Under the pieces are notes generated by a model. That model saw nothing but the letters and a program-made list of their open reading frames with translations. It was not told the origin of the DNA and searched no databases. Positions 11,944 through 25,200 of a DNA stretch of 64,000 nucleotides are shown here, piece after piece. The DNA is from Aulostomus chinensis. Lineage: Eukaryota; Chordata; Actinopteri; Syngnathiformes; Aulostomidae. The stretch covers positions 24,154,529 to 24,218,528 of the forward strand of contig JBBMOA010000010.1 of the NCBI GenBank assembly GCA_037954235.1, given 5' to 3'. Position 1 is the first letter of the stretch. Each line of letters opens with the position of its first letter. Both the position numbers and the translations under genes were made by a program.

Positions 11944-13139
11944 ATGGAGTTCAACAAAATGGTAAACTTGTGGATATTTTGCTTTTGTCTCCTTGGACAA
12001 AGTTGGGCTGACAAAACAAGTTTACCTCCCCAAGACAGTCAGAGTGTTGAAAATGGGATTCCAGGTGAGTAATTAATCGTAGTAATCAAATCAAATTAGT
12101 TATAATATATCTGTAGAAGTATATTTATAGCCAACTGTCAAGCTGTAGTGCTGCTCACTATAGACTGGCAAGCACAGTATTACTCTTGGTGTGACATCTT
12201 TGTGATTATGCGGGCACTAAATGCGGCCATGCTGAGAATAGTCTGGCTGGCATTCTCCTTTAAGCCTTGTCCTCAAAGTAACATCAAGACGCTTGTTCAA
12301 AAAGGAGGTAAATGATCTAATTGAACTATAATATCTGAATAACCTAACACAAATTCCTATGATTATGCTATACAATATCCTGTCCTAATTTGGTTTTCAA
12401 ATCAAAATTTGTGTAAATTCTGATTTAAGAAAAACAATTTTTTTTTTAAGTATCAGAATAACACTCCCTGAAAAATGACTTTCCTCTGAATGATGACATC
12501 GGGTGTCTAATATGTGAGTCACCAAACCGTCTGTAAACTCTGAAACTTGGATCCACTGAGAAAGTGCATGAGCTTGTTCTGACTGTGACTCTAGTATTAG
12601 CACTTGTGTCTGTTTATTGAAGACACAAGTCTTAATATATTTAAAATCTGCAACCTAACATTGTTCATTTGACCTAACTTCTGCACCCAACTTGGTACAT
12701 ACTTCATACTTTCTGGGTTGTGAGTTTTGCTTTTTTTTTTTTTTTTTTTTCCTTCTCCTTGTACTGCTGACTTTGTGGAAAACCTTTGGGACATTGTTTA
12801 AGTTGCTCATACTCATTTTACACAACAGGCAGGGTTTTATAAGTGTGTGTGTGTGTGTGGGGAAATGATCCTTGATAGTAGTTGCCCAAGGTATTTTGAA
12901 TAGTGATAGGTAGTAACTGTTTCTGTTATGAAGTCAAAACATAATGTGGGATGTTTTCCACCTGTGTGTAGGTGCAGGGAATAACTTGCACGGCTTGAGC
13001 TCTTTAATAAAAGCAGACTGACTGGTATGTAAATAGCTTATCTTCTTTCTCCAGAGGTTTGCAAGGCAAATGAGAAAGGAGACAGGTTGGGTGTTTTGCA
13101 GGTGCAGGTTTTCACAAGGGTTACTATCATTCTTTGTTG

Positions 13140-13209
<70 letters not shown>

Positions 13210-13215
13210 AGTGAG

Positions 13216-13250
<35 letters not shown>

Positions 13251-16200
13251 AGTGAGGGGAGTTGATTTTTTTTTTTTTTTGGTATGTGGCTTTACAGGTT
13301 TGTCTGAAGCTAAAATACCTGCACACTGTTGTTCAATGGTTAACTTTTTTGTTAGACAGAAGTTCTCGTGCATGTCGCCTTGCTACTTCTGGTTTTATGG
13401 TTTCATGTGTGCAACAATAGTAAAAGAAAACAGACATGCACTTTCAAAGACTCAGTTCAAAATTATGACATATTTTGCTCTCTGCCTTATTTATCATGCC
13501 AACTTGCCCTAACATGTATTTCTGTGAACAACAAACTTGGTGTTTGTATGATGAGTTAATCGTGGGTGTTTAGAGTGGAACATTTTATTCAACAATAGTT
13601 GTTATAGATCCATTTTATGTAATGGCAATTTTGGAGTTTAAGTAAATTGTTAGTCTAAGAAGATGTGTAATATAGTTCTGTTCTTTGCCTGGAATTAGGA
13701 TTTATTATTTTTTGTGATTATGACGTATCTAATGCTGTCACTGATGTCTCCGATTACTCCTACTTATCTCCCACATCTGTAGAATACCGAAAGAGACGGC
13801 TTTTTGAAGTAATTTATGTTTGCATGAGGATTTTCTTTTTTAATTAGCGACTCCCGAACTGTGTTTTTGATTAAAAATGAAATTTGGGAAGTCAACAATA
13901 CAGAATACATTTTTGGTTTAATCAAAACTCTTGGAACTTGATCGATCTCCACGAGTACTTATTTTTAGACAGTGAGTCACAAACCTCCTTCACCACAGGT
14001 GACTTTTCAAACCTGAAAATCCCTCAGAAGAGTGAAGGAGTCGCTCTAAGAGGCATGTTTGTATTCCAAGCCTCCGTGTTGTAGAGTTGTTGGATATTTG
14101 GATGTCTGTGGTATCAAATAAGCAGCCTGAGCCCTAAATTTTCTATTGAGTGTATTTTGACGTCTACCCTGGTTACTGCATATTCTTAACTTGAGAATGA
14201 TGCATTCTTTCTTGGGGAGATGATGTGGAAAGAAAAACCAAGTGAGTAATCCTCTCCTTCATCTTTCCCTTTTGTGGTTATGATTGCGCTAACCTACACA
14301 ATAAACCACAATGTGTTTCATGAAGTATAAGCTAAACATACAATAGGCCTACTACTTAACCATGTCAGAGCCTTACTGAGATGTAAAAATTAAATTAAAT
14401 CAGATAAAAAGTGATATAACAGCATAGATCCAAGTTTATAACTCAACAACCGAATTAAAAGAATATTTCTCTGATTTTTGTTGTTGTATCTCCAACATCC
14501 TGTGAATTCAACTCTACTATTTTATATTGAATTAAAACTGGATTATAATTGAGATTTACACCAAAAAAATCTACTCTTGCTACATGTAGTTTGTGATGCA
14601 GTTTCCCAGTATCTGCAGGACATGCCAAACAAGGTTTCATCTTCGTGAGTGTGGCGGCTTTATCTTTGATCTGTGGTAGAGGATTTTTAATCCTTCAGGG
14701 AGGAGACGAACACAGAGGGCAGATGGGCTTCTCTAGACAAGGACTCACTGACCAATTACCTGATTTTATATCATGCATCTGTCAATTTCTTTTTCATCTG
14801 AAAGGAACTGTGGTGCACTACACAGGCTGACCTAAAATCGTTAAAGTAACACTAATATATGCACGTATAATCCAACACCAAGTGACTAAAAGTCCTATGT
14901 CAATACATGACATGAACTGTAACTAAAAAAAAAAAAAAAAAAAAAAAAAAATTCAAAGTGAAGCTAAATCTAAAAATAGAATCTCCATGTTTATTACAAA
15001 AGAACAATTCCCTTGGGACATGGCCTGTTTTTAGTCTACGTAGTAGGTTTGACAGTCGTGGTATCTTCTTCTTGGTTACATCCCCACATTTACTGAAAGT
15101 CCTTATGTAAACAATCCTTGCTTGTAGCCAAGGCATTATGCTGCTCGCTTGTTTTAAAGAGAGAGTTTTAGTGAAGGGAATCAAACATGGGGATTAGCAC
15201 TCAAACATTTCTTCAGGAAGCAGAAAATAAACAGCCATCCATCATTAGTGAGTTGAGATTAAGAGATTTGTTGTAAAACTGAGTTGATGTCTTTGGGTGT
15301 CATGAAAATATCACTGCCTGATTCCAATACGTTATTGTGGTGATGTTGTTTGAGGGTATTGCTGAGCGAATACTTGAGCTAGAATTGCATTTTGGTCTCT
15401 ATTAACCGTTCATATGTCTTATTACAAGTAGCAGGATACATAAATAATTCTGACCATGCGCCGTAGCGCTGGGGTTTTCAAAGTTCACCTCTAACATGTC
15501 CTAATATGTCTCTCTTCACCAGATTTCTGTGTTATTGATCCGCCACTATGCAAGGATGAGAATGCCATTCTCAGCTTTGAGGCTATCCGTAATATCCACA
15601 AGCAGATGGACGATGATGCAAACGGCAACGTAGACGTGGCTGAGACTGATGGTGTAAGTACCAGTTTAAATGGTAACGTAAAGAATCTGATGTTGGATCA
15701 AAAGGGCTGTCGCTTTTTGTGCAGTCATACAAGTGGTGTCCATTTACTCTAAAGAAGCTTAGAAGCATCATTGTTGTAATCCTTTATCATCTGACTTGTC
15801 ACCGGATTTGTAGCCAAGACGCTCAGTTAATCATAGCCTAGTATTATCCTCCCTCAGTCCAGTCGCTGTAGGGTTATTTATGCACTTCAGCGCTCTTTTC
15901 CTGAAGTTTGTGTCAAATAATTAACCTAATTCCCACTGACTGGTTGTAACCAGCATGCATGTTGTTGCCACACTCCTTTAGTTACTTTGTAACTAGGAAA
16001 TCTCTGTGGTTTATGTTTTTGGAAGCAGCTAGTGTAGGTAGAACTGGAAATGGATACTGACAGTCTGTTTCTCTGATCTCCTTATCTGAGGTCTAAACTA
16101 CTCAGTGTGGCCTTGGAGAGCTGGAGCGTCACGTCAGTGTTGTTCAGTCTGTGACGTAGGTCAGGCCAGAGTGGGCAGCGTCATCCCTGCAGCTGTTAAT

Positions 16201-19200
16201 GCTTTGAGGGGAGGCCCTTGGCATGCAAATATTCTCAGTCCAAGAATCAAGTGCAGTACAGTGAGCACTCACATCTGCAGTGGCTTTGACGTTGGAACAG
16301 GGGCCCTATAACACAGACTATCCAACCTGCACATCCTACATGAACAGTTTGGTAACAACGGTAGAGATGGTCAGGACATTATTTGCTAAAAGGGCGTCCT
16401 CTTTCGTGAAATGATCAAACAAACAAACACATACACAAATGGACTATTTAGTCCTCAGTTCAGTCCTACCTAGCCTGATGTTTTTTGTAACTCGTTGTCC
16501 TTGATGTTGATTGTGAGCCCTGGGTGTTGCCTTTTACTGGAGTCACACAGAAGAATGAGGGGTAGTTCCAGTGGCCAGTATTCAACTGTTAACGCTCCAT
16601 TAAGTGAAGGAAAAGTAGGACATGGTAAAATACCCATTACACCAGTGTTTCTTTTGAGCAGAGAAATCAAAAATTGACTCAGACACTTACAGGTTGGTTT
16701 TGTTGTATGTTGAGATCATTTAGTTGAATTTGATCTATTCTGTTCTATTTAACTTTGGCTATGGAGAACCAGTCAACATCAGGTGTACTGGAGATGACAT
16801 CGAGGTATAAGATAATCAATGGGACTCTTAAAATTTACTGGCTTTTGCTGATAAAATCAGCCTTAAATCACAGTCACTTGAGCACTTAAAATGAAGTCAT
16901 TTCTGTTCAGTATTTGGCATCTTCATATAGTGTATTGACATCCTGTTGTACAGGTGGACCAGTGGTCTAATTTACTCATACAGCACAACAGTCCGTGAAT
17001 GAGAGAAGTGAATGTTAAATTTAGATGCTGGAAATTCACGGAGTATCAAACTGTCATGGATTTAAAGTCATCCCTTTTGAATGTGTCCAACAGGGTGAGC
17101 CTTGTTAAAGCTTTGCTGGAGTCCTTGCCCTGATGGAGCATCACAACCATGGCCCTGTATTTGACTTTTTTTTTTCTAGCTAGTCTTTGGAACACAAACC
17201 TTTAGTTTTGGTTTTAAATTATCTGGCAACACTGCTTTAATGATTAGTAATAAATCCTTGTGCGGTTATGTCGAAATACTCTTAACACAAATGAGGAGGA
17301 TTTTCCTGACTTGCATATTCTGTGGAAAAATTGTAATTTTTCAGGATCTTTGGTTTAATAGGATTATAGTGTTTTCAGACTCCTTTAAGAATGAAGGAAG
17401 CAAATTTTCACAAAAGTCACAAGAATTTCATTTTCTGCTTGTATGGTTGTCATAAAACCCACAGTCGTGAAATGGGTCACCGTTTCCAGAGCGCACAATA
17501 AAGCCAAACCATTAACACTAATTCTCCAACAGCATTTTAATGGAGCCTTTGTCCTTCTTTATTTTCTACTTTCGACGCAACAAGACTACCAATCTGGGCT
17601 GCGTTGTGTTAACACGAGGTCATTACAACCATTATCTAAAGAAATTAATGATGAGTTATTTAAATGACGCACTGCTGCAGGAGCCAGACTAAGGTACAAT
17701 GTACAGTCTGTCCAGGGCTGTGTCAGTTAGCAGTCTAGATGGAGCTGCGGTCTTCCGGTTAGTTTGTCGGTTGGTTGATCTGCTTCTCATTGTTCCCTTG
17801 CTTCTCTCTGAAGACTGTCCACCACATGCGCATGTAAACGTTTGTTCTAAAATAGTCATGAAACATAGCACTGTCTGAGAGTCTCTGCTGCATTTGGATT
17901 TGGACACTGTGGTTCTTCTTCCACCTGTGTCCTCGTACACACACACACACACACACACACGCGCACACACTCCGTGAAGAAAAGCTCCTATTTTGTCTCT
18001 GTTTGGCTCTTACAGCCTGACATATTTTGTCGAAGCCTATCTAACCAACCATTCAATTATAACCAAACAACTCATGAAAGCCCATTAGAGGCAGGGTAGG
18101 AGCAGGTTTTTGCAGAACGTGTGTAACTATGACTCGCTGCTGGACTGCTGCTCGCTACTTATGAGCAGCTTCACAGTCCAACACACTCGAGGCTTTTTTG
18201 TACTTCCAGAGAAAACCCAGAAAAAGACCTCACAGACTCATACTTCTTGCCAAAAAAAAAAAAAACGCACAGCAAGTGCTTTATTTACATCATGTGATAC
18301 AAGGGTCATATGTGATCTCAGCACCTCCCGTTAATTATAATTATATTAACAGATGGGCAAAGTCACCAGGCTTCCTTCGTAGAGCTGCCCAAGGCTGCTT
18401 TGCTGCCTCCCACAATGTTAAGAATCTCCAGTTAGACGCATAGGTAGGGCTGGGCTATTCATCAGAATTAGTTTTCATTTCCACTAGTAGCTCCCATTGA
18501 CAATGAAAACAATCTTAAGATAAAACAGTGGTAAGTGCCATTCCATTTTTCAATGATACTCTTGTTTTGTGGCAGAATGACAGAGAGAGCAACTTATCAA
18601 TAGATTTAAGAGACTTGAAATAATTAAAAACACTGCATTTGGAAACACTTGGCTTTCAAGAATGTAATGAGAAATTGCAACACATAAGCAGACATTTCCA
18701 AAGACAGTCCTGATATCAACCAATAATGTCCAAACCCTTTACAAATGGTTGGATTCTTTGCAGAGCTGTAAAAATGACCCTCTTTGGTTGAGTACAGCCC
18801 TAAATCCTGATTGCTTTAGTGACTGTAGTTGATGGACGCTTGTGCAAGATGCTTTGTAACAACATATCCTTGTAACCAATCAAATAACCGTGTTATCCTC
18901 CAGTTCCTGAGAGAAGACCTGAACTACCCGGATCCCAAAGCCAAGCACAACAGCTTTCACAGGAATGATCAGTTCATCAGCGTGGCGGACTTGTGGAATG
19001 CATGGAAGGGCTCAGAAGGTATCGTTTCGAAAAGCCTCCACCTGTATTTTTATTGAGTGTAATTTAAACTGTGTGTTCTTCATTCCCATTCATAAAACAT
19101 TCTGTTTTTTGGTCTGCTATCTGACTGATATCTCTGTACTAAAGTACTTCTGGTGACTGTGACTCCAAGAGGGCAGGAGTGTTACAAATAGCCATGAAGT

Positions 19201-22200
19201 TGATGTCTGTGTATCTGTGTGGCTGAAAGTGTTGTTAAGTTCACACATTTCCTCTACTTGACCCTCTTATTCAGTCAGCAATGAACCAAGGGAGTTTATC
19301 AGCTGCTCTGTCAAGCAAAGTTCAAGTCCAGCCACTGGCAGAGCAGACATCATTGAATCTGTCAGCACAAAATTCACATAAACAGGCTCACCTCTTCCTG
19401 CCCAACAGGAGCACTTTTCATGTGCTCTGCTGGATCTGGCAAGCGTGTCTCTCACACACCTCTTCCTCTGGCTGCCTCTCCCCTGGTTCAGAGCCACAAT
19501 ACTAAGTCAGACTGCATTTGTATTTCCTGATAAGGCCTCTGTGCTTTTGAGCCAGGGACTTTTTTTTTTCTTCCTAAGAGAGCAACAGGATAACAAAAGG
19601 AACGGACAGTGTTGACTTTCTGCCAGGAGCCAGGGAGCAGACTTCCCTTCCTCGTTTATTAATGTTGGATGTGTATGTTCCAATATCATGTGATGCGGAT
19701 GTTTTCTATCTCGTGTGTTTAAGGGATAATTCACCCAAAAATCACCTTCATGCCCATGGAAGGTCAGGTGGTGTTTTTTTTTTGTTTGTTTGTTTTTGTT
19801 GTTGTTTTTCTTTCTGTCACTGTTGGAGTTTCACAGGAAAAGGTGTTGTTTTTGGTTTCCCAAACAAGTGAAGTAAATGGTGGACAAATTTCAGCCATGA
19901 AAAAAATTCCCAATAAAATCATGAAATGCCTCCATAGCGCCTGTCCAAAAGAATCCTAGTGTCCTGTAGTCTTGATAGTCAAAGATTTTTTTTTAAATTG
20001 GTTAAACTCCAGCAGGGTTAAACTATGAAACTTAAACCAAACTTTCCAGCGGCAAGAGGTTAAGTAGATAATGAATGAATTTGAATTTCTGGGTGAACTG
20101 TCCCTATAAGGTGTGTGTGTGTGTGTGTGTGTGTGTGTCAATCCAGTTTGCAACACTGAATCATTGTCGTTTTGACTTCAGCTTCGTTAAATGCAGAATT
20201 TCAGGTTTATTTTCCCCTCAGCCAAAACTGCTCTTTTTGTTCTCGTGGGAATGTTTAAGCTGCACTTTGCAGAATGATGTATGTGCACATTGTGCAGATA
20301 AGTGATTTTAATGTTTTAATGTCATCTGCTGAGAGGCAAATGTTTTCTGTGCTCACCTTAAACCTGAGTTCAAGAGTGTTTTTCTACAAGCGTTATTTCT
20401 GAGTCCGCTAATGTGGAGCCGTTCACAGGCCGGTTTGCAACTTGCACAGGTGTGACGTTGATGCATCCATCATAATTGCATCACCTTTACGTTCGTAGTG
20501 CCCCGTACCCAGTGGGGGCATAGTAGATATGAAGGCAACTAAATACCCGATCATGCAGATGTTTGATTATCAATTAGAATATTTCAATTCTAATATTAGT
20601 ATTCTTTTTCTTGTCCTTCTCAGTGTATAATTGGACAGTGGATGAGGTGGTGGAATGGCTCATCACCTATGTGGAACTGCCACAGTATGTGGATGCATTT
20701 CGTAAGATGAATTTTAATGGAAGTGCACTGCCAAGGTAAGGACAAATTATTATCACCTGTTTGAAGTCCAGACATTTCTCAGTTTACGAGCAAAGAGGAT
20801 AAACGGTTAGACTGTGAAGAACTGTTAAGGACCCACTACTCAAACGGATTACACCCTTTACTCTGCCGTCTTTGTGCTGGCAAGTTGACTGTGTCTGTTC
20901 TCTCTCAGGCTCGCCATAAAGAACACCACTCTGACACTCTCTACCCTGAAGATTCTGGATCGCAGCCATGTTCAAAAGTTGCAGCTCAAATCGTTGGACA
21001 CTGTGCTGTTCGGAGCACCCCTGAGTACGTGACGTTATTTTCCCTTTCAATGCCCGTTGCAAGTGGACCCAGACTGATGTATCAGTTTAGCTATGCTGCT
21101 ATCTGCATTGTTATTTACAGATAAAGAATATAAACCTTTTTGTTTTCTCTATGATATCAATATCGGCCCCAAACATGCATTGTCTGTCCTGCTCTAGTTG
21201 CAGTGTGTGATTGCACTCATGTTTCCATGACAGATTTAGTTCCTGATACTTCAAACTCTGATTAGAGACAAGGAGAAGGCAGTCAGTTCATTAACTATTG
21301 ATGCGCTCTAGATGTCTTTATAAGCAGCATTTAGATCAGATCAGCAGATTTGGATGACGGACTTTTTTGTTGTTGTCGTTTTGCAGAATTTGTAAACTTT
21401 CTATCAATATGAATGACAGTCTTTTATCTCGAGATGCAGATCACATTTAACAGTTTTTTTTTGTGTGTTTGTTTTTTTTAAATGTGTATATATGATATAG
21501 GGCCATACACATCAACTAACACTGATACTTGACACGGAAGTGTTTTTAATATCTTGGGGCTAATGGAACGGTTAGAAATGGGGATCGGGGTCCATTCAGT
21601 AATGGACAGGGATGGCTCATTCGTGCCACCGTCACTGAGAACATACAGAGAAGAGTACAGGCACTGGCAGCGGTGATCATAGACAGTGAAACTCAGTAGG
21701 GACCATTTTTGTTATTTATTTATTTGAGCTCCATGTGAGCGTCTCTGTGTTTTGCTTTGATTCCCTCAGAATATTTTTCTTCCCCCTTTAATAGATTCAG
21801 GATTCACTATTTTCTTGCCATGTCAGTGAAGTTGAGGTATTTGGCTCAGTGCAGCGCTCAAAGAGACGAAGTCACAAAAGTTCAAGACGAGAACAGCAAA
21901 ATAACTCACACATACACTCAAATAATACTAAATATCAATGAATGTACAAATCATAATTAATTTGCTGTCCATTTACCACTGTGGTTGGTGGATTCCAAAT
22001 ATACTAGCCCATTACGTATAACCACACAGATTAGACATGCATGAAATAGGCTATAAATAAATAGGACAAATATTTAAACTAAGTATTGACTTGATCATGG
22101 CTAATTAATAGCTGGTTTGATTTTTCAGAGCTTTGGCCCTGCTTTTCATTTCTACGTCAGATCATTGGGGATTCCGCTAAGACCCGCTTCTGTGATTCTC

Positions 22201-25200
22201 AAAGATTCAGACCACATAACATCACTTCAAACTGTCGTATGCAAAAAATCCAAACCCCAATTGATTCTTGAATGGAAAAATGATTACAGTATCACACCGA
22301 CATGATGATGCATGTCAATAGCCAAACCCCCAGTTTCAGTTCCCATCAGTGCTACGACCACATGATGGATTGTGGTCAGGTTCCATTTGCTCCATTTATC
22401 ACCCACCAACCTCCATTTTCATTTGCTGACCTTGACTCTCTCAGGGTTTGAAGGAAGTGAGGTGAGGTGAGACAATGCTGCTCTGTATTCCAGACACATG
22501 TCTCTGCGTACTGAGGCAAATAAAAACAGCGCACATTCCCAGCGCACATTCCCACCCTTTCTGTCTCCAGTATCACTGTTGTTCTTGAAAGTGTGTCATC
22601 ATATTGTAGTAGTTAAGCGGTTTGTAACATCTCGATGGACGAGGTGTGTCTCAGCTGTTGACTTATCGGCTTTACTCACAGTTTTAGTTTGCGTAATCAG
22701 TGTTGACACAAGGGAAAAAAACATTCCCGGACTTCCCAAGTGTACCCTTTTTTATGCCTGTAAAACTACAAAGCTGTAAAAATGAAACTGCTGATGAAAG
22801 AAGGTATACAGCATGTATCATTCGTGAAGCATGTCCTGAAATTCCGTGGAACCTAGTAGAAAGCAAATATTTGGATGAAAAAAGAAACCGTGCAGGGGTG
22901 CCGTGTGTTGTGGTCTGTGTCTGGCATGTGTCACTGTGGATTTGTTTTGCTAGAGTCACACCTAAAAGAAGACATTGGCGAGCGCTGTCTGGCTTTGACA
23001 GCCTCTCAAAGCCAGCGGCTCCCACTGACTGACTGTGTATAAAAGCAGCATTTTAAGACATGTTTCACAATGGTTTGATCCTTATCCAATGGACATTTGT
23101 TTAACAAATAACAAGCTGAAAAGAACAGATTTGCATTTCTGACGTTCTGGCTGATGAAATGCCCTCTTGGTGGTATTCCTTAACAGCTGTCAGGATGTTA
23201 TTTGATTCAGAACATGGATGGGGGCGATGGTGGATGTCAGGAGAGGGGCAGGTGTTACGAGCAGCAAGAAGAGAATTACATGAGAATTACATTGTATCTG
23301 CACAATTGCCACATTTCTAATAAGCCTCTGTAATTTGCGTGTTATTTATTATGTGTGTTATTTTTATTTTTATTTTATGTTTATGATTCCTCCATTCCAT
23401 CTTTGCTCTGTCACTGGGGCACAGATCATCCAAGCTCCTCGACTCTGATGATCTGAGTTCCTTTGGACCTTATCAGCAAGTCTGCATGAATGTAAACAAC
23501 CCGGTGGCAGTAGCATCATTGTTCTTGTTTTACACTCTCCCACAAATATGGCTACATTCTCAATAATCACTGAACGCAAGCTAGAAAAAAAAAACCTAGG
23601 ACATTTTGACATGCTAAATGTGAAGAGATGTGTAACATGGGATGACATTTTAGTCTAAATTGTGCTTTGACTTCACATTTTATCAGTCGGAAGCGGGTAT
23701 AGGAATGCTTGTATTGAGATGGCACATCCTCCCTGTCCAAGAGGAAACAGCATATATAGAGATAACTTTTGAAACTAATTTCACTTCCTTTTTGTGTCAC
23801 ATCAGGAAGTAGTTTTGAAATGTATTTCCTGTACCTCACTTATCAGGTTTTGCAAGAACTGCATGGCAATGGTTCTCTGACTCCCCAGATGAGGTGACCC
23901 AAACCTAATCTGAGGCATCTAACGAATGTGATAGTTGCTCTCTAGCTAAATTAATTTGGTAGACATGAATGCTTTTGTACTGTGACCATGCATATTAATC
24001 CCTGGCTGTGTAGGTGAATGGAAGTTTGTATTTGATCACTACTAATGTGTAGCAATCTGTCATTGGTCCATCTCACCACAACCTTCCTAATGACGATTCA
24101 TTTGATTCCCCACAACTCTTGTGCTGAATGACTCGGCAACATTTAAACCACATCCATATGAACTTGCTCATTGTTTCACATTAGTATAATCTTCCAATGA
24201 TTTGCAGCAAATTACTCTCCTGAAATGCTCTTCTTAGAGTTGATTTAATTATTATAACATGCTGTGTATCACTGTGCTAATTTTTTCTATCTTTTTTTTG
24301 TCTGTTTTTCCCAGTGAATAGACATAACCACTTGAAGGATTTTATGCTGGTTGTGTCAATAGTCATTGGAATGGGTGGATGCTGGTTTGCCTACATCCAG
24401 AACCGCTACTCTAAGGATCATATGAAGAAGATGATGAAAGACCTGGAGGGCCTGCAAAAAGCTGAACAGAGTCTGCATGACCTACAACAGAAGTGAGGGT
24501 TTTTCCCACCACAGACATACAATGAACGGTTGTACTCCACAACCGCTGTATTGTGCCTGTACAGTTTTACATCTCCACTTAAAACAGTATATTTTATTTG
24601 TCAGTTTTATGTTTTGTGTTGTTATATTAGTCAGACAGTATAGATCACTTGACCTGAGAGCAACCAGTGCTGGACTGGCATATGAGTGACTGTCAGTAGA
24701 CTGTCAGTTGTTTTGTTTTTTTTAGCGTGTGTTTGTTACTGAGGCAGGTTTGTTTCTGGAGCCACACACATTTACAAGGGTTTTTTCCAATCCGTGGGCA
24801 CCTTTGTTGCTGCATTAGCACCACAAATTTCCCCAGATAGAGTAAAGAAGGTGTGCAGTTGAGATCCAAATGAAGGTCCTGCTTGAAAAATGGGTGCGGT
24901 CGTCCAAGCAAGGACTCTGGAAGTAGGTAATAGGCCATGAGGATCGATTACTTGTATAATGATGTAGTCATGACTCCTGGATATTAATGTGCTGAGTGGC
25001 ATTGCATCTGGTGTGCGATCTCTGCACACGATGGTCACATTGTTCCAAAATAAGAAGTGGAAGACTGTTGGGTAATGAGAGACGAGGATGGCCTTCAGAT
25101 AAAACACTGTGGTGAACTGACGGTATTGTGACTCAATAAACGAAACTAGTGAAAGCCATGAAAAAGTAAATGTATTAGCAAGATTCCTAATAAGGCTGCA

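Noticed and set aside
12934..13512. His-Thr and Cys-Val rich frames on both strands
   Set aside because: Translations of the (GT)n microsatellite.
22684..23032. Frames of 113 and 110 codons overlapping on opposite strands in stim1 intron 5
   Set aside because: No recognisable motif. Opposite-strand openness over the same bases points to base composition, not coding.
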